From: Spinacia oleracea
Taxonomy: Eukaryota; Streptophyta; Magnoliopsida; Caryophyllales; Amaranthaceae
Direction of reading: 5' to 3'
Length of the DNA: 64,000 nt
Assembly: GCF_020520425.1 (NCBI RefSeq)
Contig: NC_079487.1
Span: 106,798,141 to 106,862,140 of the forward strand
Part shown: in pieces, positions 11,346-23,000 of the stretch
Layout of the letters: the number at the start of each line of letters is the position of its first letter
Position numbering within the stretch: the first letter of the stretch is position 1
Program-made: the position numbers and the translations under genes
Notes under the pieces: generated by a model
What the model was told of the DNA's origin: nothing
The model's input: the letters and a program-made list of their open reading frames with translations, nothing else
The model's database searches: none

Positions 11346-14300
11346 TTACAGGTTGAAAAACCAGTCCCTATCCCTTGTACTTGCTTTACTACTGATGAGA
11401 TTAGTGACTCTACCCTTCACTTCAGTTTGTACAGACTGAACAATACACTTGATACTAGGAACCTTCAAGTTCCACACTGCAGAGTTCCTTGCCTTCCATA
11501 TGTGGTACACCAGACATGCAATTGCAGTGTATAAGATGGTTTTATGAACCTTGCTTCTACCATATCTCTGGATCCACTTCAAGAGAGGTAACATGGAGTT
11601 TCTGCCTTGTTGGAATCCCAACCAGGCCAAGACCTGCTGCCTGCAAACAGTGCCAAAAGAGCACTCAAAAAAGAGATGCATTGTGGATTCAGTGCCAGTC
11701 CCACACACAGGGCACAAATCATCAGTGCTGATATTTAACTTATGCAATCTGTCTTTAGTCTTTAATTTGTCCAAAAGAGCAAGCCATAGAATGAATCTAT
11801 GTTTAGGAACACTCAACCTGTTCCAGACATAAGATTGCCATTGAACTTTGGCTCCTTGAGTGCAAAGCTCACTGTAGGTGTCCCTGATGGAGTACTTGGG
11901 CTTAGCCAGCCATTGAGTGGAATTGAGTTGGTGATTGCAGTGGCTTTTGATTTTGCATAGAACTTTCACTACCCAGCTAGCAGCAGTGGGGGCAGTGAAC
12001 TGGCTCCAATCTTTGTCTTTCACATAGACAGTATGGATCCACTAGACCCATAGGTTGTCTTGCTTTTGAGCAATAGCCCATACCTGTTTCCCAACAGCTG
12101 CTTGGTTCCAAATTAAGATGTTCCTAAACCCAAGACCCCCCTGTGCTTTTGGTTGACATAAATTATCCCAGGCAACTGCTCCTGGTTTGCTATCATCATA
12201 GGTGCCAAACCAGAGGAAAGATCTGCATACAACATTGATTTTTTTAAGAATAGCACTAGGAAGCAAAAACATTTGAGACCAGTATACACAGATGCTCATC
12301 AGGACAGAATTCACCAGTTGAGCTCTACCAGCAAAGGAGAGATTCCTAGAGCTCCAAATTTTGATTTTGGAGGTCATTTTATCAATGAGGCAATCACAAT
12401 CCCTAGCTTTCATTTTCCATGGACTGACTGGAACACCAAGATAAGAAAAAGCAAGAGATCTCAACTTGAAACCAGTAAGAGTGGCCATTTCCTGTGACTG
12501 AGAAGCAGACATGCCACAGCAATAAAGAGATGATTATTGGCATTAACCTCTAGCCCAGTGCTATCAGAAAACCATTTGAAACCTTGCAGAGCTAATTTCA
12601 CAGACTGAGCATCACCTTTACAGAATAGAAGAAGGTCATCTGCAAAGCAAAGGTGGTTAAGCTTTAATCTTCTGCATCTAGAGTGGAATCTGAAATCAGT
12701 TTGATCACCAATGGATGTCATTGCTCTTGTGAGATACTCCATGCAAAGAGTAAAGAGCAATGGTGACAAAGGGTCACCTTGTCTCAAACCTCTTCTTGGG
12801 TGGATCAGTTCTGTAGGTGTTCCATTGATCAGGATTGAGTATTGAGTGGTTTTCAGGCAAGTCATGATCAAATGAATAAAATGAGTAGGAAAACCCAGGT
12901 CCAGTAGAACTTCCTCAATAAAGTCCCACTCAACTGTATCATAAGCTTTTTTGAGATCCAGTTTCATCATACAGTTAGCTTGAAGTTGACCTTTCTTGTA
13001 CATCTTGATTATATCCTGGCACACCAGGACATTGTGGAGAATGGATCTCCCTTTCACAAAGGCTCCCTGGTTAGGAGAAATGATATCTGGTAGCACTGAA
13101 CCCAACTTATCACACAACAGCTTGGATATGCATTTGTACAGAACTGAGCAACAGGCTATTGGTCTGAAATCACTTACTGAAGAAGGAACATTTATTTTTG
13201 GGATCAAGGTGATTGAAGTGACATTAATCTCTCTTAGCATTTTCCCAGTTTCAAAGAAGTCATTCACTGCAGCAAGGAGATCATTCTTGATGATGTCCCA
13301 GGAACTTTTGTAGAAGTGGCTATTGAAACCATCTAAACCAGGAGCTTTATTGCTTGGTATGCTATCCAGAACTCTCTTGACATCATTCAAAGAGAATTTA
13401 CAAGTGAGAGAGTTCCTGTGGGTCTCAGTGAGCCTTGGCCCTCTATCCATGATGCTTCTCTGGATGGGAATCCTGTTGTCTTTTTTGTAGCAAAAAAGGT
13501 TCCTGTAAAAGTCCAAGAAAGCAACTAGTCAGCTGCAGCATTCTTCTCTGCTGTAGATAAATCAATGTTGGTGGGATCAGAGTGAAGTTTGTCCTGAATC
13601 TCAGCCAGATGGGCTTGCATTTGAACTTTGGTTGCCTCAACATTGCTGTAACCAGTTTTGTTTAGGAGTTTCAGATCATGCTTGATCCATTTCAGCTTCT
13701 GAATGATTCTGAATATCACACACCCATAAACATATTTTGACCAGTTCCTTTCCACAATGGGTAAGAACTCATCTGATGATGTCCACATGTTATAAAATCT
13801 GAATGGCTTCTTCTGGTGTATGGTGGGGTAGGAACTCAGAACCATGGGGCAATGGTCATAGGTGCCTTCAGGGAGGTATAAAGCTTCTGCATTGGGGAAC
13901 ATAACATCCCATGCAGAGTTGGAGAGAACTATGTCAATTCTAGAGAACACCCTATTACCACCATCTTGTTTGTTGTTCCAAGTGTAAAGTCTGCCTATGG
14001 TTTTTACTTCTGTAAGTTGACACTTAGCCATGCAGTTTCTCATTGGCTGGATATCTGACAATCTCACAGGAGAGCCAATCCTGTCTTCTATTTCTTTTAC
14101 AGCATTTAAATCACCCATGATCACCCAGGCAGAGTGGATCATGCCAGCCAGAGTGCATAAAGTGGCCCATAATGGTTCTCTCTCAGTTGCAAGGTTAAAA
14201 CCATAAATGAAAGAGACAAAAAATCCCACTCCAGAGTATCTAGGGATCACAAAACCATGAATCATTTGACTGTCCATATGGATAATGTTCATCTGAAACA

Positions 14301-14532
14301 CATCAGGGTCCCAAGCTAGGACAATTCTACCATTTCTGTGGTGACTTAGGTTAGTAGTAAAGCACCAATTTGGGAAAATGTTAAGATACAGATCACCCAT
14401 TTTGGCTGACTTTACTCTTGTTTCCAGGAGGCAACAAAGTTTTATTGTGTGAGAATGAATCATTGATCTTACATCTGATTGTTTATCTTTCCTGTTGATC
14501 CCCCTTACATTCCAACATAGCACTTTATCCAT
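11346..14532 (-). pseudogene. LINE ORF2: endonuclease / reverse transcriptase, frame broken
   Basis: The endonuclease part (14532-13525) has VLCWNVRGINRKDK, the LLETRVK glutamate motif, VIMGDLNAV and YDHCPMVL, i.e. an apurinic-type endonuclease that nicks target DNA. It ends at a stop, and the frame shifts by one into the reverse transcriptase (13516-12461): SNKAPGLDGF, LIPKI, FRPIACCSVLYK, NQGAFVKGRSI, KLDLKKAYD, GLRQGDPLSPLLF and the catalytic box CFADDLLLF. A second frameshift near 12461-12512 leads to 12512-12042 (SYLGVPVS, WSSRNLSFAGRAQLV). A TAG at 12042-12044 then interrupts, followed in the same frame by the zf-RVT-like end (11346-12023, WNRLSVPKHRFILWLALLDK, CPVCG). Two frameshifts and one stop make it a pseudogene of a once complete ORF2. 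Confidence 0.92.
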
Positions 14533-15934
14533 TAGGACTAGGGGATGCCACCCCCCTGCCTAATGAGTGCCCACTACCAGCATGATTCTTCATAGACTCC
14601 TCAACATCACATTCCACTTCATTATTAGATTCAGACAAGGCTTGGTATGTGTTGGAGGTGACCACTGGTTTCAACTGATGTCCCACTATTCTACTGAACT
14701 TGGTTGCTTGAACAAACACATTGGCTGGTTCCACTTGTTGTATAGGTTGAGTGGTAGTTGTTTCCTGCTGAATTGGTTTTGGAATCCATACCTTTCTAGT
14801 ATGTCCAACAGGTCTCCTAGTGCATTTGACTTTGTCATGCCCCATACCCCCACAAATTGTACAAGATATAGGCAACCAGTCATATTTGACCTGTTGGTCA
14901 ACCTGGATTCCTTTTTCATTGATGAAGTGAATCACCTCTGGAAATGGTTGATCCACACTAACCTCCACAAGGACTCTTGCATACAACAATTTATCCCTAT
15001 TTTTTGTAGCCTGGTCAACTTTGAGCATAGTACCAAGTTGACTAACAATCTTGGTGAGACTTTTATCCCCCCAGTATTTGACATCTAATCCTTGCAATTG
15101 GATCCAAATTGGGATTTTCTTGATAGGGTCCTTACTGAAATTGATGTCAGGTGACCATGGTTTCACAATTAATGGTTTGGAATCAAACAACTGGAAACCA
15201 CTCTGGAGGACTTTCTCACAATTCTCCATAGTTGCAAAACGAACCAGGTATATGCCTTTCCCAACCAGAGAAACTTTGTCTACCCCAAATTTCCCCCAAA
15301 TTCGTCTCACATATCCTTCCATCACATTTTATGGAGGGTTTGCACCCAACACATAACAAACAACAGCTGATTCCCAGAATTCAAGTTCCTCTTTAATATC
15401 ATCAAAATCAATTGTCACCACAGAGGGTAAAACAGGGGATGGGATTGGGTTACAGTCATTACTACTCAGATTTTCATTATTGGTGAGATTAATGGGTTTA
15501 TTCATAGTCAGAGATTGATTTTCAATCGTAGGAATACTCAACCTAGTAGCATTCGCGCCAAATTTCGAATTCGATTGAAAGTGGGTTCGAGCATCCTTAC
15601 CACTATGGAGTCCATTTAGCCAGGCATTGAACTCTCCTCGGACTTGCGATTGTTGCTGTAAATGTTGTAGGCTTGATTTTGGTGTCAAAATCTCATTCAG
15701 ATCGAAAGCTTGATCATCTGGGTTTTCCTCTGAGTTTATGGAAATATCATCGCATTCCTCCATTGAAGGGTTCTTGTCAAGCTTTTCCTGGGATTTAGTC
15801 TTATTTGTTACTCTCGATTGTGCTTGTGGTGTTTTTGTTTTGGATTTGCTTCCACCATTGTTGTTTTTCTTGGATTGCTTTCGCGTGTTTGCCATGGCGA
15901 CGAAGGAGGAGAGAGTCCTCTTCGAAACCCGCAA
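14525..15934 (-). pseudogene. LINE ORF1: gag-like nucleic-acid-binding protein with CCHC zinc knuckle
   Basis: The frame opens at 15934; an inner ATG at 15895 (MANTRKQSKKNN) is the likelier start. A basic, low-complexity N-terminus is followed by a DUF4283-type domain (VSLVGKGIYLVRF ... WIQLQGLDVKYWG) and the zinc knuckle CTICGGMGHDKVKC near 14835-14880. One in-frame TAA at 15329-15331, in GANPP*NVMEGYV, breaks it; the reading frame is the same on both sides, so this is a point nonsense mutation. The last codons overlap the first codons of ORF2 (stop at 14525, ORF2 ATG at 14532), a usual LINE arrangement. ORF1 proteins coat the element RNA during target-primed reverse transcription. Confidence 0.88.
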
Positions 15935-15963
15935 AAGCTAGAAAACAGATTTTCTAAAACGAA

Positions 15964-16211
15964 ATTATTTATAACTAAAATGAAAATTATCTTAACTAAA
16001 ACAATATTAACCAAAACTTTTACATAGACACTATATTACAACATAACAAAATCAATCATACCTAAACGAAAATTATTCTTAACTAAAATAAAATATTTTT
16101 AACTAATTCAAATGGCTTAAGTGAAAAAAAAAATGTAAATGAACCATTTCATTCCATAACTAAATATAACAAAACTGTAACTAAAACAATATAATTTTTA
16201 ACTAATACACA
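15964..16211. repeat. AACTAAAA-rich tract right of the LINE
   Basis: Continuation of the tract that the LINE split, on the inverse strand (AACTAAAAC motifs). Non-coding. Confidence 0.6.
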
Positions 16212-16735
16212 ATATAATTTTGTTAAGCAATCGAACTAATTAGTTAAGCATTTGAACCAATTAGTTAAGCAATGAAATCAATTAGTTAAACACTGGAATT
16301 AATTACTTAATCAACCGAACTAATTAGTTAAGCAATGAAACCAATTAGTTAAGCAATGAAACCAATTAGTTAAGCACTGATATTAATTACTTAATCAACC
16401 GAACTAATTAGTTAAGCATTTGAACCAATTAGTTAAGCAATGAAACCAATTAGTCAAGCACTGGAATTAATTAGTTAATCAATCGAGCTAATTAGTTAAG
16501 CATTTGAACCAATTAGTTAAGCAATGAAAGCTATTAGTTAAGCACTGGAATTAATTAGTTAATCAATCGAACTAATTAGTTAAGCATTTGAACCAATTAG
16601 TTAAGCACATGAACTAATTAGTCAAGCAATGAAACCTATAACTTTACAGATATAAAAAAAGTATTGAAAATAATTAGTTAAACAATGTAACCAATTAGTT
16701 AAGCACGAGAACCAATAAGTTAATTTTAACTAAAT
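16212..16735. repeat. minisatellite with core TTAGTTAAGC, right block
   Basis: Same ~21 bp unit and variants as 9941-10797, in the same orientation. Units alternate GAACC, GAAACC and TGGAATT variable parts in a repeating order. With the left block it makes about 1.4 kb of array, now interrupted by the LINE and the inverted AACTAAAA tracts. Confidence 0.9.
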
Positions 16736-17954
16736 CCAAATTTAACTAAATACAACATCGTATTTCATAACTAAATACAACATTTTTTTTTCTTGCCATT
16801 ATAATTTTTTGAATTTTAGTTAAGATATTTTGAGTTTTAGTTACGCATTTTGAGTTTTAGTTACGCATTTTGAGTTTTAGTTAAGAGTTTCTTAGGTTTA
16901 GTTAAGAATTATCGTGTTTTAGTTAATATTAAATCAATTTATTGATTATTTTTATGTAATTTTATGGTTTAGTTACATTTTTTTCATTAAAGTCACATTT
17001 ATTTTAGTTACACTTTTGTTATATTTAGTTAAGAATAATGTTGCCTTAGTGAAGAAGGGTTTTGTTTTAATTAATTATAAGTTCATTCTAGTTAAAGTTA
17101 AATTTGTTTTAGTTAATAATAGAATCATTTTAGTTGATGTTATCTACCTTCATTGTACCTTCATTGGAAGGCTTCTGCCTTCATTGTGCCTTCATTGTAC
17201 CAATTTTTTTTTTGACTCAAGAGTGGAAGCCAGGCTTCAGAAAATCAAAGGAAAACAAAATTCAATTATGTTGATTGAACAGTCGGAACTCGGAACCCAT
17301 TGCCACCATTGTTGATTGAACTGTTGAAGTTCACCGCCTTCCTGGAAGCACCAGACGCACATCCACCTCCACCTCCTCCACCACCACCACCACCACCACC
17401 ACCCAAAACTTAAATCGAAATCGAAAAATCAAAAACCGAACTTTCCTAAATTCGAAATATCAACCAAATCAATCCAAAACTCAAATCGTAAATTCAACAA
17501 AATTAAAGGAAAAATAACATAAAAATAAAAAACCTAAAACCTCAGGACATAGATGGTGGGACTGCGACGAGAAAGAGGACCGATGAGAACCTTCTAACAC
17601 GGCGGTGGTTATCTCCGGCGAGAGAGAGTTCGCAGAGGAGAGAGATCTCAGAGATGATGGTAACCTCAGGACATAGATGGTGGGACTACGACGAGAGAGA
17701 GGAGATCTTGAACCTTCTGACATGGTGGTGGTGGTCTCCGAGAGAGATCGCAGAGAGGAGAGAGAGATCGCAGAGAGATCGCAGAGAGGAGAGAGAGAGA
17801 CCGCAGAGAGGGGGCAACAGAGGAAACAAGGAGGAGAGAGAAATGAAACTGCTATTTATACGCGCGTGACACAGCTGCGCGTGGGCAAAGTAGCTGACGT
17901 CAGCACGGTCGGACGCTCACGCGCGCGTCAGGCCGTCTGACACAAAAGCTGCTG
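16736..17954. mobile_element. right part of a TTAGTTAAGC-carrying MULE-like element
   Basis: After TTTTAGTTA tracts (to about 17150) come an (ACC)n microsatellite (about 17365-17403) and two direct copies of a ~50 bp sequence starting CTCAGGACATAGATGGTGGG (17541 and 17665), then purine-rich GAGAGAGATCGCAGAGAG repeats (17690-17830), a GACGTCAGCAC block (17893) and an end GTCTGACACAAAAGCTGCTG (17935-17954). The ending resembles the right terminus of the MULE at 41665-44242 (GTCTCACACAAAAGTTTCTG), which carries the same minisatellite and a GACGTCAGCAC block. A matching left end is not visible, so the element is incomplete or nested. The arginine-rich open frames here are translations of the GAGA repeat, not genes. 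Confidence 0.6.
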
Positions 17955-20034
17955 AAATACGGAACACTTTCTCGACAGGAAACACAACCTCCTTTTTAAA
18001 TATTGACAGGAAACACAACTTCCTTTTTAAAAATCGACCCGACCCGAAAATACTGGGTCTTGAACCAAGATTTTGTGACCCGTAACCCGACTTTATCCGA
18101 ATCCAAACAACCCGAAAAGTAATGGGTCAAAACCCGACCGAACCCGTTTTTGACCCGCCCGATTGAAAATCATCGTATTTATAGTAATAAATGAGATTAT
18201 GAGAAAATATAAGCATAATAAACACGTTATTTTTACCATTGTTGTGTGTAATATGATTTTAATTTGAATTATACGCCATATAAGGTTGAATTTGACTAAA
18301 TATAAACTTGTGTAGGAAAATTTGTTAAATTGTGCCCATATTTTGTATATTTATCACCTAAATTAATGAAAATATAATGTGCGTTTTAAAATCTCTCAAC
18401 CCGTTGGGTCGACCGAACCCGAAAGTTCTGGGTCTTGAACAAGCATTTGTAAACCCAAACCTGAAAGTGACCGACCCGATTCAACCCGAACCCGATAATA
18501 ATTTTCTACAACCCAACCCGACCGATCCGTTTAACGGGTCTAGTCTCGATACTTCTTAAAACAAGTAAATTAGTAATAAATATTTTTAAAACTTACATAA
18601 AGAGTAGAAAAAAAAGGCGTAGGATTCTAGAAAGACCAAAACTTTTAACGAGCGACTCGACTTGAAACTTCAATGAGCACGAGTCGAGCACTGGCAATAA
18701 ATTTTCTATTCGAGTTGAGCATCACTTAGTCCCACTAGGTCCAAGGTCTCGTTAGTAGATGATTGTATTTCAATAGTTGTGTATCAATCGCCTTCATTTT
18801 TATTCATTTTACATGAAGTTCTTATGGGAAGATGGGCATAATTATTCATTTTTTCAGAAAATACAACATATTAAAAAATATAGTAAGTGATCCTAGACTG
18901 AGTTCCATTGACACGAGTTCCATAACACATAGTTCCTTCTTGTTTCCTTACCTTGACGCCTAGAAAGTAAACTCATACGTTCAAATTCTTCTCTTCGAGT
19001 TTCCCCTTAAGAACTGTTCCTTCTCTTCCGCAATTCCTCCAACTCATTTGGAGTTCCAGTTCCTCTTTATAAACTCTGTAATTTCCAGCTTGTTTGGAGG
19101 TACTCCTTAGGAACTGCCCTGCATTTCCAGATTTCTAGCTGTGGAACTTATGCTTATTTGCTATGAACTTCTCACGATCATCAACTTTCAGTAAGCTCTA
19201 TAATTGATAGTATAAGAACAACCTTTCATTAACGATCTTTGCACACATACAACTTAAAAGCCAAGTTAGTTAATTACTTTAGTTTGTCATCATCAAAACT
19301 ACATTGGTTCGGCAGAGTAACAAACACCAAATTTAATCATGTAGTCATGGACATTGTTTTTCTTGAAGCTTTTTTTAGGTTGTGATAAACTGATAATAAG
19401 CGTTATTTAACGATACAAATTTGTAACAAACCTTGTTAAAGGCTCAAACAACGATGTGAAAGAGGGTATTCATCATTTGTCTAATCTCATCCACAACGAT
19501 CGTGGTATTACCGAATTAGAATTGTGTTTGATCCAAATTATTTTGTATTTGTTATTTTTGATTTCTATTGTAGATGCCACTATTTTACTAATAAACTAAT
19601 TTTACCTTTAAAAAAAATTAAAAAATCGATAATTCAAGACCTAGATACTAATTCGGTTACTATTTGGGCCACACCCCAGTCAGCAGAGGTGGAGTTGAGA
19701 ACACACTCGCAGTCAAATTGACTTTGACACAAAACTGAGTTGAATTTGTATTTCCAGATTAGTACAATAACAATGTATATACACAGGGTGCAAGACCCAT
19801 ACACAAACCGATTTTTTAGTAACTAATCTTAATGACTACGCTTCGTATTTCTTTTCATATTTCACCAAGACATGATTTAGAGTATATTATTCTGTTTTTT
19901 CTATTCTGTGCAAATGCCTATTACCCCTTAGGGGATCATACTCCTTTTTATGACAATTCTCGCACAAAGAGCAATTAAAGCTGATGACGAGACAAAAGAA
20001 TTTGAGAGACTGAGCTAACTGTAATTCCTGCATG
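17955..20034. other. intergenic, repeat remnants; no gene seen
   Basis: 17956-18025 holds a partly duplicated GACAGGAAACACAAC sequence that is the inverse of about 6183-6232. 18035-18160 and 18395-18550 hold GACCCGA/ACCCGAAC-type degenerate repeats like those in the hAT-type MITE at 25644-26529, but without clear ends. 18600-20034 is unremarkable AT-rich DNA. Its right end is the presumed 3' flank of the transporter gene. Confidence 0.55.
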
Positions 20035-23000
20035 CTATAAACCCAGCCTCTTCGAGCACCAATCCGAAATATTAGCAATTACAAATCCGCCAAATACCTG
20101 TAATGTTGAGCATTTCCATGAAAACGTTTAAGCAAAATTGATTGAAAATCATAAAGCTTTAAAAACTATGCATATTTTTAACAGAAAATTCTACTGATGT
20201 TTCTAACAGAAAATTCTGGTGAGGCTTTTTATGACAGATTTCACATAAATTTCAGTACTCCATATTAGTACCACAAAAAAGGCTGTCAAAAAAAGAGAGG
20301 AAAGGATAGAAAAAACCCAACCACCATTTTGATAGGGAATAGGATGTGTGAGTTAACTGATAAGCACATTATGCACAACTAGTGTATGCCATTGCTTAAA
20401 CATATGGAATAAGTTGGGAAATGGTATTTATCCTGTCAAAGCACTCATATAATTCCTCACTTTGTAAATGAAATCAAATTTGAGTTGAAATTGAGAAAGT
20501 TACCTGGACAGAGCCAAGAACATAGACTGTGGAATAATGCCGACCATGTATAACCATGTCAGCCAACATCGCAAGTGGGATCGTGAGTGACATACCCAAA
20601 GTTGCAACTAGTGGAGTTGTCCATACAACAGATAATGCCCTGATAAGAAGAATAGTTAGCACTTTTGTTAAGAATAAACTGAAAAGATGAACCATTTATT
20701 GCAAATTTGGGATTGGGTGACTAAATACCAAAAGTAATCAGAGAGAACGCTTCCAATTAGTCCGTTGGCAAGAACAACTTCATCTGTTTTAGCAGAGTGG
20801 GGAATAGTGAACTTTGGTTCAATTCCTAAAATCGTCAACGGCCACACTGAAAGACAAATACCAGAAAAACTGTCATTTGACTGAACAAGCAAAATATAAT
20901 ATAGACTCTCACTGTCTCACAAGGCACATGGTAGCACAAACTCCAGCAAACCCTGCACTAGCTTTCTTGTCACAATTTTTTTCCCCCTTTGTTCCAGAAT
21001 AGATAACAGAAAACTGGATCACTTAAAAATACAAGGAAAGATCACATACCAAGCCACCAAAGGGCTATTAGAGTAAAGAAACCAATGTATCCAAAAAGTT
21101 TCTGAACATCCACTTTTCCTCCTTCCTCACCAGCAAACTTTTTCAGCAGCACTGCATATTTAAAAATAGAAAAGTAAGCATTGCAGGGGGTATGGTGCTA
21201 AACTGCTAACAATAAAAAAAAAATTAAAGTTTTAAACATAGCCTCTAACCGGTGAATAGCCCATATGACATAGCTGAGAGAAGCCCAAAAAGATCCCCCG
21301 TAAGTGAACGTTGTCCATCACTGGAAGAAAAGATTTGAAATGTCAATCAGTAACAAAAATCACAAATATCGAAAAAACCAGAATCAGTAACCCAGTAGAT
21401 CATCAGAATGCGAAAAGAGAAAGCACACTTCATAGTTATTACATATGACCATAAAAGGACGTTGCATGACATTAAGGGCTTCAGTTGAAAAGATGTGACA
21501 TCATAACCTATCCAAATACATGTTTGTTACTGTACTAAACTAGCATCTAATGTCTAAAGTCTAAAGTCTGAACTATTTATTCCTTATCAGGACACACTTG
21601 GAATGAGAGGAATGAAGTATTGGGATACAACAATCAATTAGTAGGCCTCAAGAAAGTGGTAATGGCAGTTGTTAAAACTGATAGAGGAACCTATTACCCA
21701 CATAAAGGAGCAGATCAGTAATAATATATAAATGTTACTCCCATTTGGCAGGTGATATATTACATTATAGTTTATGCTCCATACCCGTTTGAGATACACT
21801 GACAGCACAGTTTACTATGCAGTCACAAAGACTAATCCGAAGCTACTGAGCAAATAATGTCTTGTCAATAGTTGACAAAGTAAAATGGTCCATTAGCAGC
21901 TGAGGAAGGAGAAAAAAATCACTCAAACACGGTAGTTTTAAATTACAATATCCTACTTGTAGCATTAAATTCAAACATAATGAATGACAATGAACATGTA
22001 AGCAAGTAACTTGTGTTCATAATAGAAAATAGATATAAACTACAAAGATTAAAATATAACAGATGATAGTAGATTTGTGGTGCAACGGCGAGGTTGCTCC
22101 ATTGGACCTAGAAGTCTCAATCATATTGCAGAAAGTCTCTACAGGCTCTGCAGAAGTGGAAGCAAACATCTTGTAGGGTGATGTGGTTGATCAAGGCAAG
22201 GACTAAGGGCCTCAAACATTATACTATTTTAGTCTCATCCTTTGTGAATTCTGCAGAAAATGTAAGCTGAAATAGCCTCTTTTATTTTTAATAAAATTCC
22301 ACCATTAAAGTGAAAAATAGAGCTCTGCAACCAAAAATTACTATCTTGACATGATGGATCCAATTCAAAAGACAAGAAAAATTTCATCGGTACTTGTGCG
22401 CTTGAGAAATGGGGATGAGGCAGAAACAGAAGATAAGTGCTTCTTCCTGTCGTATACCACACATACATATTCATCCAATACACTACATAAAAATGACTCC
22501 CAAATTGGTTAACAGGAAGGCAGAAACTTCAGAAGAGTTACCTTGAACTACTAAGTTGCGACTCATCCGCGGCCCAAGTTTTCCCCAGAGTTGTCATGAG
22601 AACACCGGACATGCTAACAAATACAGCAACAACCTTGGCCATATTCAATGAATCCTCTCCAAGGAGCACTCCGATGAAAAGAGTAAAAAGCCCAGAGGTC
22701 GAGGATAAGACTGTTGTACTTGCAACACTAGTACGTGCCAAGGCAGCATTTGAAAGATACTACAGGAAAATAAATTTTCATGTCATAAATCTTGCTTTAC
22801 AAAACTGATCAAGGGAACAGATGAGATGTATTAGCAACAGGATTTTCCTTCCACAGTGCAACCTCAAGTCCTCAACCTGCTGAGTTTCAACAGCAAATTC
22901 AAAATCTACTTGAAATTTCGATATAGTTCTTGTCCAAAGAAACTCATCTGTAACCTAAAAGAAGAGTTTTCATAAGAACCTATTTTCTACCCTAAATGGG

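Larger units (their letters stand above)
11212..15953 (-). mobile_element. near full-length LINE (L1-type non-LTR retrotransposon)
   Basis: The element is inserted in the TTTTAGTTA tract. Its 3' end on the minus strand is a poly(A) of 12 (T run 11212-11223), and it is bounded by a 10 bp target duplication CTAAAACGAA (11202-11211 and 15954-15963). Coding order on the minus strand is ORF1 (RNA-binding, zinc knuckle), then ORF2 with endonuclease, reverse transcriptase and a zf-RVT-like C-terminus. I see no RNase H domain. Length (4742 bp) and exact ends indicate a complete insertion. The reading frames are broken by two stops and two frameshifts, so it is now inactive. Confidence 0.93.

Noticed and set aside
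17654-17940. Arg/Glu-rich frames
   Set aside because: Translations of GAGAGAGATCGC repeats; no gene context.
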